A stretch of 33,476 nt of DNA, taken from positions 1 through 33,476 of the forward strand of contig JAGVGJ010000015.1 in the NCBI GenBank assembly GCA_020057115.1, written 5' to 3'. Source of the DNA: Candidatus Omnitrophota bacterium. Its GTDB lineage: Bacteria > Omnitrophota > Gorgyraeia > 2-01-FULL-45-10. Made by a program: the position numbers and the translations under genes. The stretch's first letter is position 1, and the number at the start of each line of letters is the position of its first letter. The notes beneath the pieces were generated by a model. The model was not told where the DNA came from. It saw nothing but the letters and a program-made list of their open reading frames with translations, and did no database searches. Below, in pieces: positions 1 through 7,654 of the stretch.

Positions 1-370
1 ATAGTTCGGGTCGGCCTTTTGTCAGTCGAAAAAGGGGGACCTGCGGAACTCGGCCTCCAGAGGAGGCCTCAGACATCCTCGGTCCTTTTGATATCAAAAT
101 ATTGTTATATATAAACCGTTTTTCGCTTTCCAAAAGGCCTAAAATTTTCAATGTGCGGTCTTGACTTGGGGTTTAGGTCTCTGATGGTCTACCCCAACGG
201 ACCGCCACTCCCTATATTTTTGGTCCACTCGAAGGGGCCCCCGAGGGGTGGTAAGGGTGTCTGGAAGCGACGTCGAAGAGCGCAATTTTTCAACGAAAAT
301 TGCGCTCTTCCGAGTGAGCTTTCCTATGGAAAGTGAACGTTCGCTGGAAGACACCCTTACCACCCCGAGA
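1..370. repeat. Gene-free, inverted-repeat-rich region (possible structured RNA or repeat element)
   Basis: No open frame here looks like a gene. The stretch is packed with complementary arms: 13-20 with 132-139 (GGCCTTTT/AAAAGGCC), 37-41 with 81-85, 52-58 with 62-68 (GGCCTCC/GGAGGCC, loop AGA), 155-160 with 200-205, and 166-171 with 192-197. The larger element at 245-366 is listed separately. These pairings are read directly from the bases. Whether the region is transcribed as a structured RNA, acts as a mobile palindromic repeat, or is the tail of an upstream element cannot be decided from this window. The outermost bases resemble the inverted right edge of the window. Confidence 0.5.
245..366. 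repeat. Large nested inverted repeat with potential three-way junction
   Basis: An 18-base perfect outer stem pairs 245-262 (GGGGTGGTAAGGGTGTCT) with 349-366. A 5-base continuation pairs 266-270 with 341-345 across a small internal loop. Inside are two separate hairpins: a 15-bp perfect stem 275-289/296-310 with a 6-base loop, and a 6-bp stem 319-324/328-333 with loop TAT. Folded, this is a closing stem carrying two arms. It is not followed directly by a T-run on the plus strand, so a simple terminator is a poor fit. It lies just upstream of the promoter at 387-415. Confidence 0.75.
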
Positions 371-386
371 GGGGGGATAAGCGTTC

Positions 387-415
387 TTGACAAACTTATC
401 TGGTTATATTATAGT
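387..415 (+). promoter_or_regulatory. Sigma70-type promoter for the lpxL-like gene
   Basis: The sequence shows TTGACA at 387-392, a 17-base spacer, and TATAGT at 410-415, which is close to consensus. The predicted start of transcription is around 421-423, almost on the GTG start at 424, so the first gene might be read from a leaderless transcript. The promoter would drive the lpxL-lptCA-lptB genes. Confidence 0.6.
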
Positions 416-423
416 TATTACCT

Positions 424-1326
424 GTGAAATATAAGTATCGGAGATATTATATATATTATCTCGCAAGAGTCGGGATGTTCCTTATCTACCTCTTGCCCCG
501 AAAGATAGGGCTTTTTTTTGCAGCGAAGATGGGGGACCTGGCTTACGCCATCCTGCCGAAATATAGAAATATAGCCATAGAGAACCTGGCGTTCGCCTTT
601 GGGAACGAGAAGACGCCCCTTGAGATAAGAAGGATAGCGCGCGGGGTCTTTGAGAACCTGGCGAAGAATGGTTTTGAGCTTGTCCAGTTCCCTAAAATAG
701 ACAAGCGTAATATACATAAGCTTGCTACCCTGGTCGGACGTGAGAATCTGGATGCAGGCTATGCCCGCGGCAAGGGCATCGTGGTGATAACCGCCCATTT
801 CGGCAACTGGGAACTGATGGCGGCGACGCTCCGGCTTAATGACTGCCCGGGCGTCACGATCGGCCGAAGGATATATTTTCATAAGTACGACAAGCTCCTT
901 AATTATTTTCGCAAGGTACACGACGTAAATGTCATCTACCGCGATGACTCGCCGCGGAAGATGCTGAAGGTCCTGAAAGAGAACAGGATCGTCGGCGTTG
1001 TGGCAGACCAGGATGTAGATTCGGTAGAAGGCATATTCGTCGACTTCTTCGGCAGGCCAGCTTACACGCCTGCGGGACCTGTCGGCCTTGCCAGGGCGAG
1101 CGGCGCGGCGCTTATACCGGTTCTTATAAGACGGGAGCCGGACGACAGGCATACCGTTATCGCGGAGAAGCCGATAGAGCTTGCCGATACAGGGGATAAA
1201 GAGAAAGATCTCGTAGAGAATACAAAACGCTGGTCATCTATCATCGAATCATACATAAAGAGATATCCCGAGCAATGGGTCTGGATGCACAAGAGGTGGA
1301 AGACGCAAGCCGGGGGTCAGACATAG
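424..1326 (+). CDS. LpxL/HtrB-family lipid A (Kdo2-lipid IVA) acyltransferase
   Basis: Members of this family transfer a secondary acyl chain from acyl-ACP to the lipid A precursor at the inner membrane. The 300-residue length is normal. The N-terminus is basic and hydrophobic (residues 1-45), as in LpxL. The catalytic HX4E motif is visible as HFGNWE (H125, E130). A second conserved block lies near residues 195-235 (DQDVDS, then FFGRPAYTPAGP). The start is GTG with no clear ribosome-binding site. The N-terminal residues before the next in-frame Met (codon at 475) match the family, so the upstream start is preferred. The gene is followed by lptC/lptA-like and lptB genes, which fits lipopolysaccharide assembly. 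The acyl chain and position (LpxL versus LpxM) cannot be told. Confidence 0.85.
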   Translation: MKYKYRRYYIYYLARVGMFLIYLLPRKIGLFFAAKMGDLAYAILPKYRNIAIENLAFAFGNEKTPLEIRRIARGVFENLAKNGFELVQFPKIDKRNIHKLATLVGRENLDAGYARGKGIVVITAHFGNWELMAATLRLNDCPGVTIGRRIYFHKYDKLLNYFRKVHDVNVIYRDDSPRKMLKVLKENRIVGVVADQDVDSVEGIFVDFFGRPAYTPAGPVGLARASGAALIPVLIRREPDDRHTVIAEKPIELADTGDKEKDLVENTKRWSSIIESYIKRYPEQWVWMHKRWKTQAGGQT

Positions 1327-1353
1327 GGTAGCGGGTTTTTAGGAAGGAGCAAG

Positions 1354-2196
1354 ATGGGAAAGAAAATAATAGGGGTATTAGTAGCCCTTTCGTTCGTCAG
1401 CATATTCGGGTTCAGCTTCTTCAAGAAAGAGGCGCCGAAGCCGCCTGTCGAGGCCAAAGAACCGGCCGCGGCCAAGACGGAGACCGCCGCTAAGGATGGC
1501 AAGGAGAATGCGGTCAATCATAAGGTCCTGGCTTTCAATCTCGAGGGATTTACCCAGAAGGGGACAAAGTCATGGGAAGTGAACGGCCAGTCGGCGGAAG
1601 CCGTTACGGAGAGCCAGATAAAGCTCGACAATATAGTAGCCAAGGCTTACGGCGATGAGGCCGAGGCGGTCATCACGGCCGATAAAGGGATATACGACAA
1701 GACCAAGAATAACGTGACATTGGAGAGTAACGTCAAGGCGACGATCGAGAACACGAAAGGCTTTGCCCAGGAGTTCACGGGGCTCTCAAGCCCGCTCGCC
1801 GGCGGCTCATCCAAGTCCGCGGATAAGTCAAGCTCCAAGGACAAGAAGAAGTCGAAGATAGTCATAACATGCGAAGGCCAGGTGGAATTCAATTACGAGA
1901 AGAACCAGGCGTTCTTCCTCAAGGACGTCAAGGTCTCGAGCGCTGACGGGGATATAGAGGCCGACAAGATAACGGTGAACCTCGATCCGACCTCGAAGAA
2001 GATAAAGACGATAGTCGCAGAAGGCAATGTCAAGATCACTCAGGGCGAGAACGTGACCTACAGCGACAAGGCCATATACGTCGAGAGCCAGAAGAGGATA
2101 GTCCTCATAGGCAGGCCCAAGCTCATCATATACGAAGAGGGCGATGGGCCCGGCAGCTCATTACTGGGCGGCATCGGCGGCGATAACAAAAAATAG
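1354..2196 (+). CDS. LptC-LptA fusion, periplasmic LPS transport protein
   Basis: The start ATG follows a strong ribosome-binding site (GGAAGGAG). Residues 1-23 form an N-terminal membrane anchor or signal. An LptC-like part follows (about 45-135), recognisable by the pattern in which the sequence requests, alters and names an ADKGIYD-type element (ITADKGIYDKTKNNVTLESNV). A lysine/serine-rich linker covers about 145-165. Residues 166-265 are an OstA/LptA-like beta-jellyroll, with EADKITVNL and KIKTIVAEGNVKIT. In most Gram-negatives these are two proteins that form the periplasmic bridge for LPS. Here they appear to be one 280-residue polypeptide anchored at the inner membrane. lptB follows after 15 bases. 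The domain calls come from motif reading, with no profile search behind them. Confidence 0.75.
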   Translation: MGKKIIGVLVALSFVSIFGFSFFKKEAPKPPVEAKEPAAAKTETAAKDGKENAVNHKVLAFNLEGFTQKGTKSWEVNGQSAEAVTESQIKLDNIVAKAYGDEAEAVITADKGIYDKTKNNVTLESNVKATIENTKGFAQEFTGLSSPLAGGSSKSADKSSSKDKKKSKIVITCEGQVEFNYEKNQAFFLKDVKVSSADGDIEADKITVNLDPTSKKIKTIVAEGNVKITQGENVTYSDKAIYVESQKRIVLIGRPKLIIYEEGDGPGSSLLGGIGGDNKK

Positions 2197-2211
2197 AGCG
2201 GGGTAATACCT

Positions 2212-2934
2212 ATGCATCTACTCGAAACAAAAGGGCTGGTCAAGGTTTACGGCCAGAGGCGCGTGGTTGACGGCGTCAATATAAACGTCAAGCGCGGCGA
2301 GATAGTCGGGCTTCTGGGTCCGAACGGCGCGGGCAAGACGACCACTTTTTACATGATAACCGGGGTCATAAAGCCGGATGCCGGCACGATAATATTCGAC
2401 AGGCATGATATCACCAATAAGGCGCTCCACATGCGCGCCCGTTCAGGCATAGGATATCTGTCTCAGGACCCGTCGATATTCAGAAAGCTCACGGTCGAGG
2501 AGAACATCATGGCTGTGCTTGAAACGCTCGGTTTCTCTCCCAGAGAGAGGGACAGGCGCTGCGGCGAGCTATTGAACGAGCTGAAGGTCGGCCACTTAAG
2601 GAAAGCGAAGGCATACACGCTCTCCGGAGGCGAGAAGAGGCGCGTCGAGATCACGAGAGCCCTTGTCACGAACCCCATGTTCATATTGCTCGACGAGCCA
2701 TTTAGCGGGATAGATCCCATAGCTGTCGCCGAGTGCCAGGAGATAATCAAAGAGCTGAAAGAGAAAGGGCTCGGGATACTTTTGACAGACCACAACGTGA
2801 GGGAAACGCTCACGATCACCGACCGCGCTTATATAATGGCGGACGGCAAGATACTGATCTCCGGCACGAAGGAGGATCTCATCTCCAATCCGCAGGCGAG
2901 AGAGATATATCTTGGCGAAAAATTCACGATGTAG
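2212..2934 (+). CDS. lptB: LptB, LPS export ABC transporter ATPase
   Basis: This is the cytoplasmic ATPase that powers extraction of lipopolysaccharide from the inner membrane together with LptF/LptG. The 240-residue length is typical. The Walker A motif GPNGAGKTT is at 36-44, the signature LSGGE at 137-141, and Walker B ILLDEP with D161 and E162. The text around the signature (RRVEITRALVTNP) and FSGIDPIAV is characteristic of LptB. It directly follows the LptC-LptA gene. No lptF/lptG permease genes lie in this window, so they must be elsewhere in the genome. Confidence 0.95.
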   Translation: MHLLETKGLVKVYGQRRVVDGVNINVKRGEIVGLLGPNGAGKTTTFYMITGVIKPDAGTIIFDRHDITNKALHMRARSGIGYLSQDPSIFRKLTVEENIMAVLETLGFSPRERDRRCGELLNELKVGHLRKAKAYTLSGGEKRRVEITRALVTNPMFILLDEPFSGIDPIAVAECQEIIKELKEKGLGILLTDHNVRETLTITDRAYIMADGKILISGTKEDLISNPQAREIYLGEKFTM

Positions 2935-2965
2935 GTCGTCTCAAGTGGATTTTTGCAAAACATTA

Positions 2966-2974
2966 TGCTATAAT
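2966..2974 (+). promoter_or_regulatory. Extended -10 promoter for tig
   Basis: TGC directly precedes TATAAT (2969-2974), an extended -10 arrangement that needs little -35 sequence. It lies in the 64-base gap between lptB and tig, about 25 bases before the tig start. It probably gives the tig-clpP genes their own transcript. Confidence 0.5.
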
Positions 2975-2998
2975 GCGTCTTTTCTTTAGAAAGGAAAT

Positions 2999-4282
2999 AT
3001 GGTTAAGAGCAAACATAAAGCATGCGAAGAGTGCGCGTCGCTATTCGAGATAGAGGTCTCCAAAGAGGATATAGCAAGATCTTTCGAAGAGGTCTATGCG
3101 GAGATATCCAAGGTCGCGAACATTCCCGGTTTCAGGCCCGGCAAGGCGCCTGTCGAGATGGTCAAGAAGCAGTATGCCGCCAATGCCAGGGAAGAGGCCC
3201 TTAAGCGCCTCGTATCAGATGCGTACAAGGCCGCCCTTGAGGAACATGGAATAAACCCCGTAGGATTTCCCGAGATAACTGACGTGAGTTTCGAGATCGG
3301 CCAACCGCTTCTTTTTAAGGCCAAAGTCGAGACCAGGCCTAAATTCAAAGTGAAGAACTATAAAGGCATCAAGGTCGAGAAGAAGAAAGCCGTGATAAAG
3401 GACGACGACGTCAATAAGACGATAGAGAACTTGCGCGAGCTCAACGCGAAATACGAGGCGGTAGAAGGCAGGCCGGTCCAGATGGATGATTATGTCGTGG
3501 CAGACCTCGATTGTTCGATAGACGGAAAACCCCTGCACAAAAGGCGCGAGAACATATGGCTGTTCATAGACAAAGAGTCTATGATGCCCGGGCTTCACGA
3601 GAAGATGGTCGGCATGAATAAGGGCGAGGAGAGAGATGTCGAGGTCACCCTTCCGGAGCAGTATCCTGATAAGAATGCCGCCGGCAAGAAGGTCATATAT
3701 CATGTCAAGGCTAAAGAGCTTAAGAAGCGCGTCCTTCCGGCGGTGGATGACGAATTAGCAAAGGACCTTGGCAAGGATTCGCTCGAACAGCTTAAGAAAG
3801 ATATAGCCGAGGAGCTGGAGCGCAGGCTCAAGGCAAATATAGAGATAGAAGCCGAGAACCAACTCCTTAAGAAGCTGGTGGATGAGAATAAGTTCGACGC
3901 GCCGAAGAGCCTTAAAGAGAGACAGCTTAAATATATGGTCGAGGACGCGAAGGCCAGGCTTGAGCAGAAAGGCTTAAAGCGAGCCGAGCTGGACAAGAAG
4001 GAAGAGGAGTTCAGGGCCAAGTTCAAGGAAGACGCCGAGCGCCAGGTGAGGCTATTCTTCATACTCGACGAGATAGCGGCACTTGAGCATGTCGATATTT
4101 CGGATGCGGACTTTGACACCGCCTACAAGACCATATCAGCCCAGACCGGAAAGTTCGAGAAGGATATAAAGGAGCATTACGAGAAGGAGGACCTTCTCGG
4201 GGACCTGGAAGAAAAGATACGGGAATCGAAGACCATAGAGCTTCTGATGAAAGAAGCCAATGTCGTGGAAGTCGAAGGATAA
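2999..4282 (+). CDS. tig: Trigger factor, ribosome-associated chaperone
   Basis: Trigger factor binds the ribosomal exit tunnel and shields nascent chains. The ribosome-docking signature GFRPGKAP is at residues 44-51. A FKBP-type peptidyl-prolyl isomerase domain spans roughly 150-245 (MPGLHEKMVGMNKGEERDVEV and neighbours). The rest is the helical, highly charged C-terminal chaperone arm. The length of 427 is usual. The ATG follows a good ribosome-binding site (AAAGGAAAT). clpP lies 12 bases downstream, a common pairing; clpX, often third in this run, is absent. Confidence 0.96.
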   Translation: MVKSKHKACEECASLFEIEVSKEDIARSFEEVYAEISKVANIPGFRPGKAPVEMVKKQYAANAREEALKRLVSDAYKAALEEHGINPVGFPEITDVSFEIGQPLLFKAKVETRPKFKVKNYKGIKVEKKKAVIKDDDVNKTIENLRELNAKYEAVEGRPVQMDDYVVADLDCSIDGKPLHKRRENIWLFIDKESMMPGLHEKMVGMNKGEERDVEVTLPEQYPDKNAAGKKVIYHVKAKELKKRVLPAVDDELAKDLGKDSLEQLKKDIAEELERRLKANIEIEAENQLLKKLVDENKFDAPKSLKERQLKYMVEDAKARLEQKGLKRAELDKKEEEFRAKFKEDAERQVRLFFILDEIAALEHVDISDADFDTAYKTISAQTGKFEKDIKEHYEKEDLLGDLEEKIRESKTIELLMKEANVVEVEG

Positions 4283-4294
4283 AAGGGGGATAAG

Positions 4295-4894
4295 ATGAGC
4301 ATACTCGTTCCGATGGTAATAGAGACGACCGGCAGGTCCGAAAGAGCTTACGACATCTATTCGAGACTTCTCAAGGACAGGATAATATTTGTAGGGACGG
4401 CCATCGACGATACCGTGGCCAACATAATAATAGCGCAGTTATTATTCCTTCAGATGGAAGACCCTGAAAAGGATGTGAATATTTATATCAACACTCCCGG
4501 AGGTTCCGTGACGAGCGGGCTGGCCATATACGATACTTTGCAGTTCGTGAAGCCGGACATCAACACGTTCTGCATGGGGCAGGCCTCCAGCATGGGGGCT
4601 CTCCTTCTTGCAGCGGGCGCGCCTGGCAAGCGTTATGCCCTGCCGCATTCGAGGATAATGATACACCAGCCGTGGGGAGGCGCCGAAGGCGCTGCCGCCG
4701 ATATAAACATACAGGCCAAAGAGATATTGAGACTGCGCGCAAAACTGGAGGAGATACTCGCTAAACACACTAAACAGCCGCTGGAGAGGATACAGAAAGA
4801 CACGGACCGCGATTACTTCATGTCGGCCGAAGAGGCCAAAGAGTACGGTATCGTGGACGAGGTTATTACTAATATAGCTAAGAAAGCCAAATAA
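4295..4894 (+). CDS. clpP: ClpP, ATP-dependent Clp protease proteolytic subunit
   Basis: This is the serine protease subunit that degrades proteins fed by Clp ATPases. At 199 residues it shows the full family pattern. The nucleophile Ser99 lies in [11 protein letters not shown], His124 in IMIHQP, and Asp173 in DRDYFMS. The spacing matches the classic triad of the mature E. coli enzyme shifted by two residues. The start is preceded by AAGGGGG. There is no long propeptide. It follows tig closely and is probably co-transcribed with it. Confidence 0.97.
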   Translation: MSILVPMVIETTGRSERAYDIYSRLLKDRIIFVGTAIDDTVANIIIAQLLFLQMEDPEKDVNIYINTPGGSVTSGLAIYDTLQFVKPDINTFCMGQASSMGALLLAAGAPGKRYALPHSRIMIHQPWGGAEGAAADINIQAKEILRLRAKLEEILAKHTKQPLERIQKDTDRDYFMSAEEAKEYGIVDEVITNIAKKAK

Positions 4895-4911
4895 GGAACG
4901 AGAGGTGCGCT

Positions 4912-6045
4912 ATGAATAAAAAATACCTGATGACGCCGGGACCCACGCCGGTCCCCGAAGACATACGCAGCGAGATGGCAAAGCCGATGATACACCACAG
5001 GACGAAAGAGTATCAAGCCATCTTTAAGGACGTGACGGAAGGTCTCCAGAAGATATTCAAGACCCAGGGCGACGTATTCACGTTCACCTCGAGCGGCACG
5101 GGCGCGATGGAGGCATCCATAGTTAACGTCCTCTCTCAGGGCGACAAGATCATCGTGGTGCGCGGCGGAAAGTTCGGCGAGCGGTTCGGGGATATAGCGA
5201 AGGCCTACGGAGTAGAGGTCATAGCCCTTGACGTTGAGTGGGGGACGGCCCCTAGACCTGAGGCGATAGCGGATCTTTTGAAGAAGAACCCGGATGTCAA
5301 AGCGGTCTACGCCACGCTCTGCGAGACATCGACAGCGACCATGTATGACATAAAGGCGATAGGCGAGATAGTCAGGAAGACCGGCGCTCTTCTCGTAGTA
5401 GATACGATATCGGGTCTTGGCGCAGACGAATTCAAATTTGACGAGTGGGGCGTAGACATAGCCGTGGGCGGCTCCCAGAAGGGGCTCATGATACCGCCGG
5501 GGCTTGCGTTCTGCGCGGTCAGCCAGAAGGCGTGGAAGGCGGTCGAGACGTCGAAACTGCCTAAGTTCTATTTCAACTTCAAGAAGTACAAGAAGGCGTA
5601 CATTGATACCGATACTCCGTTCACATCCGCCATCACGCTCGTCATCGGGCTTAAGAAGGCGATAGAGAAGATTACTGCCGAAGGCGTGGATAATGTCATC
5701 GCCCGCCACAGGAAGTCGGGCGTCGCGATACGCGCTGCGGCGAAAGCGCTGGGGCTTCAGGTGTTCTCCAAATCCCCATCGGACGGCGTTACGGGCATCG
5801 TAATACCGGACGCTGTAGGCGCTGACAATGTCATAAAGATAATGAAGACCGAATACGGCGTGACACTTGCCGGAGGGCAGGATACGCTTAAGGGCAAGAT
5901 CGTCAGGGCCGCGCACATGGGCGGCATCGATCAGGAGCATGTGATAGAAGCTTTAAAGGCGTTTGAAGCCGCGCTCGCGAAGCTCGGGCATAAGTTCACA
6001 TCCGGCGCCGGCGTAGAGGCCGCGAAGAAAGTTCTGGGGGTATAA
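4912..6045 (+). CDS. Class V aminotransferase (serine/alanine-glyoxylate type), probable phosphoserine transaminase
   Basis: This is a PLP-dependent fold-type I aminotransferase of the serine-pyruvate/alanine-glyoxylate group. Landmarks are the N-terminal TPGPTPVPE, the SSGTGAMEA phosphate-binding loop (about 60-68), the cofactor-holding Asp164 in VVDTISGLG, and the Schiff-base Lys190 in GGSQKGLM. The length of 377 is normal. The gene sits one base before serA. In several anaerobes and archaea that lack a standard serC, a class V enzyme of this kind serves as the phosphoserine transaminase. That role is inferred from context; alanine-glyoxylate or serine-pyruvate transamination is the alternative. 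Confidence 0.85.
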   Translation: MNKKYLMTPGPTPVPEDIRSEMAKPMIHHRTKEYQAIFKDVTEGLQKIFKTQGDVFTFTSSGTGAMEASIVNVLSQGDKIIVVRGGKFGERFGDIAKAYGVEVIALDVEWGTAPRPEAIADLLKKNPDVKAVYATLCETSTATMYDIKAIGEIVRKTGALLVVDTISGLGADEFKFDEWGVDIAVGGSQKGLMIPPGLAFCAVSQKAWKAVETSKLPKFYFNFKKYKKAYIDTDTPFTSAITLVIGLKKAIEKITAEGVDNVIARHRKSGVAIRAAAKALGLQVFSKSPSDGVTGIVIPDAVGADNVIKIMKTEYGVTLAGGQDTLKGKIVRAAHMGGIDQEHVIEALKAFEAALAKLGHKFTSGAGVEAAKKVLGV

Positions 6046-6046
6046 A

Positions 6047-7633
6047 ATGACATACAAAGTCCTGATAAGCGATTCGCTTTCCAAAGAGGCAGTCGATATA
6101 CTTGAAAAAGAAAAGTCCTTGAAGGTCGACGTGAATACCAAGCTCACCCCCGAACAGCTTAAAGAGGTGATAAAGGATTATGACGCGCTCCTTGTCCGCA
6201 GCTCCACAAAAGTCACCAAAGACGTTATCAATGCCGGAACCAAGCTAAAGATAATAGGCAGGGCCGGCGTTGGGCTTGATAACGTAGACCTTGAGGCCGC
6301 TTCCAAGAAGGGCATCATAGTCGTAAACACTCCCGGAGGGAATACCATATCGACTGCCGAGCACGCCTTTACGCTGATGCTCTCCATGTCCAGGAATATC
6401 GGCCTGGCCGATGCCTCCATGAAGAGGGGCGAGTGGGAGCGCAAGAAGTTTATGGGAGTCGAGCTCTACAGAAAAACGCTTGGGATCGTGGGATTGGGAA
6501 GGATCGGCACCGAAGTGGCCAAACGCGCGCTCAGTTTTGAGATGAGAGTGCTCGCTTATGATCCGTATCTTTCAATGGAGAAGGCCAAGCAGCTCGGCAT
6601 AGAATCCGTCGATCTGAACACTATATATAAGGAATCCGATTACATCACAGTCCACACTCCTCTTACGGATGACACGAAGCACCTCGTCTCCGACAAGGCT
6701 TTTGAGGTAATGAAGAAGGGCGTCAGGATACTCAACTGCGCCAGGGGCGGCATCATAGACGAAGCCGCGCTCATCCGCGCCATCGAGTCCGGCAAGGTCG
6801 CAGGCGCTGCTCTCGACGTATTCGAGGACGAGCCGCCAAAGGACCCGAAGCTATTGAAGATGGAGAAGCTGCTCCTCACGCCGCATCTCGGCGCATCCAC
6901 GGAGGAAGCACAGGTCAACGTAGCCATCGACATAGCCAATACGGTCATCGATTATCTCATAAAGAGCTGCATCCGCAATGCCGTCAACGTCCCGTGCGTG
7001 GATCCGGAGATATTGAAAGCCATAGATCCGTACTTAAAGCTTATCGAGAAGATCGGCTCTATCCATGCCCAGCTTGCGGAAGGGCATGTGAAGAGGGTAA
7101 AGATAAAATACGTAGGAGAGCTCTTAAGGTATGATGTGACGCCGCTCACGCTTTCGTTCGTTAAGGGGCTCCTCACTCCGATACTCCAGGAGACGGTCAA
7201 CTTCGTCAATGCGCTTGTGATAGCTAAAGAGCGCGGGATAAACATCGTCGAGTCGAAGACCGCTGCGGTCGAGGATTTTACATCGCTCATCTGCGTAGAG
7301 GTCGAGACGGATAAGGGCACCAACGGCATAGAAGCCACGCTATTCACAAAGGTCGACCCCAGACTGGTGAAGCTGAATGAGTTCTACGTGGATGCCGTTC
7401 CCGAAGGATATATGATGTTCATACAAAATAAAGATGTCCCGGGCATCATCGGCCAGATAGGGACTATCCTGGGCAGGAACAAGATCAATATAGCCGGCAT
7501 GTCGTTCGGCCGCGACGAGAAGGGCGGCAAAGCGGTCTCCGTCCTCAATATTGACAGCGACGTGCCGAAAAATGTAATGGATGAGATCCGGAAAGCGGAA
7601 AACATCTATGGCGCGAAGCTGGTAAAATTATAA
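6047..7633 (+). CDS. serA: SerA, D-3-phosphoglycerate dehydrogenase (long form with ACT domain)
   Basis: The enzyme oxidises 3-phosphoglycerate to 3-phosphohydroxypyruvate, the first step of serine synthesis. The NAD-binding loop GLGRIG is at 149-154. The catalytic set is R233 (NCARGG), E262 (FEDEPP) and H280 (HLGAST). The 528-residue length indicates the long form: after the catalytic core there is an intervening domain (about 315-450) and a C-terminal ACT domain (about 455-528, PGIIGQIGTILGRNKINIAG). The ACT domain usually mediates serine feedback. The start lies one base after the aminotransferase stop, so translation is probably coupled. Confidence 0.96.
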   Translation: MTYKVLISDSLSKEAVDILEKEKSLKVDVNTKLTPEQLKEVIKDYDALLVRSSTKVTKDVINAGTKLKIIGRAGVGLDNVDLEAASKKGIIVVNTPGGNTISTAEHAFTLMLSMSRNIGLADASMKRGEWERKKFMGVELYRKTLGIVGLGRIGTEVAKRALSFEMRVLAYDPYLSMEKAKQLGIESVDLNTIYKESDYITVHTPLTDDTKHLVSDKAFEVMKKGVRILNCARGGIIDEAALIRAIESGKVAGAALDVFEDEPPKDPKLLKMEKLLLTPHLGASTEEAQVNVAIDIANTVIDYLIKSCIRNAVNVPCVDPEILKAIDPYLKLIEKIGSIHAQLAEGHVKRVKIKYVGELLRYDVTPLTLSFVKGLLTPILQETVNFVNALVIAKERGINIVESKTAAVEDFTSLICVEVETDKGTNGIEATLFTKVDPRLVKLNEFYVDAVPEGYMMFIQNKDVPGIIGQIGTILGRNKINIAGMSFGRDEKGGKAVSVLNIDSDVPKNVMDEIRKAENIYGAKLVKL

Positions 7634-7654
7634 ATAACAGAAGGGTAACGCGAC

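Noticed and set aside
148-393. Short open frames on both strands in the left flank
   Set aside because: They run through the perfect inverted repeats, lack ribosome-binding sites and have no protein-like features.
418-1152. Open frame of 244 codons on the minus strand
   Set aside because: It is antisense to the acyltransferase, which has its catalytic motif and a promoter.
4813-5940. Long open frame (375 codons) on the minus strand
   Set aside because: It lies opposite the clear aminotransferase gene and has a composition typical of an antisense shadow, with no recognisable motif.
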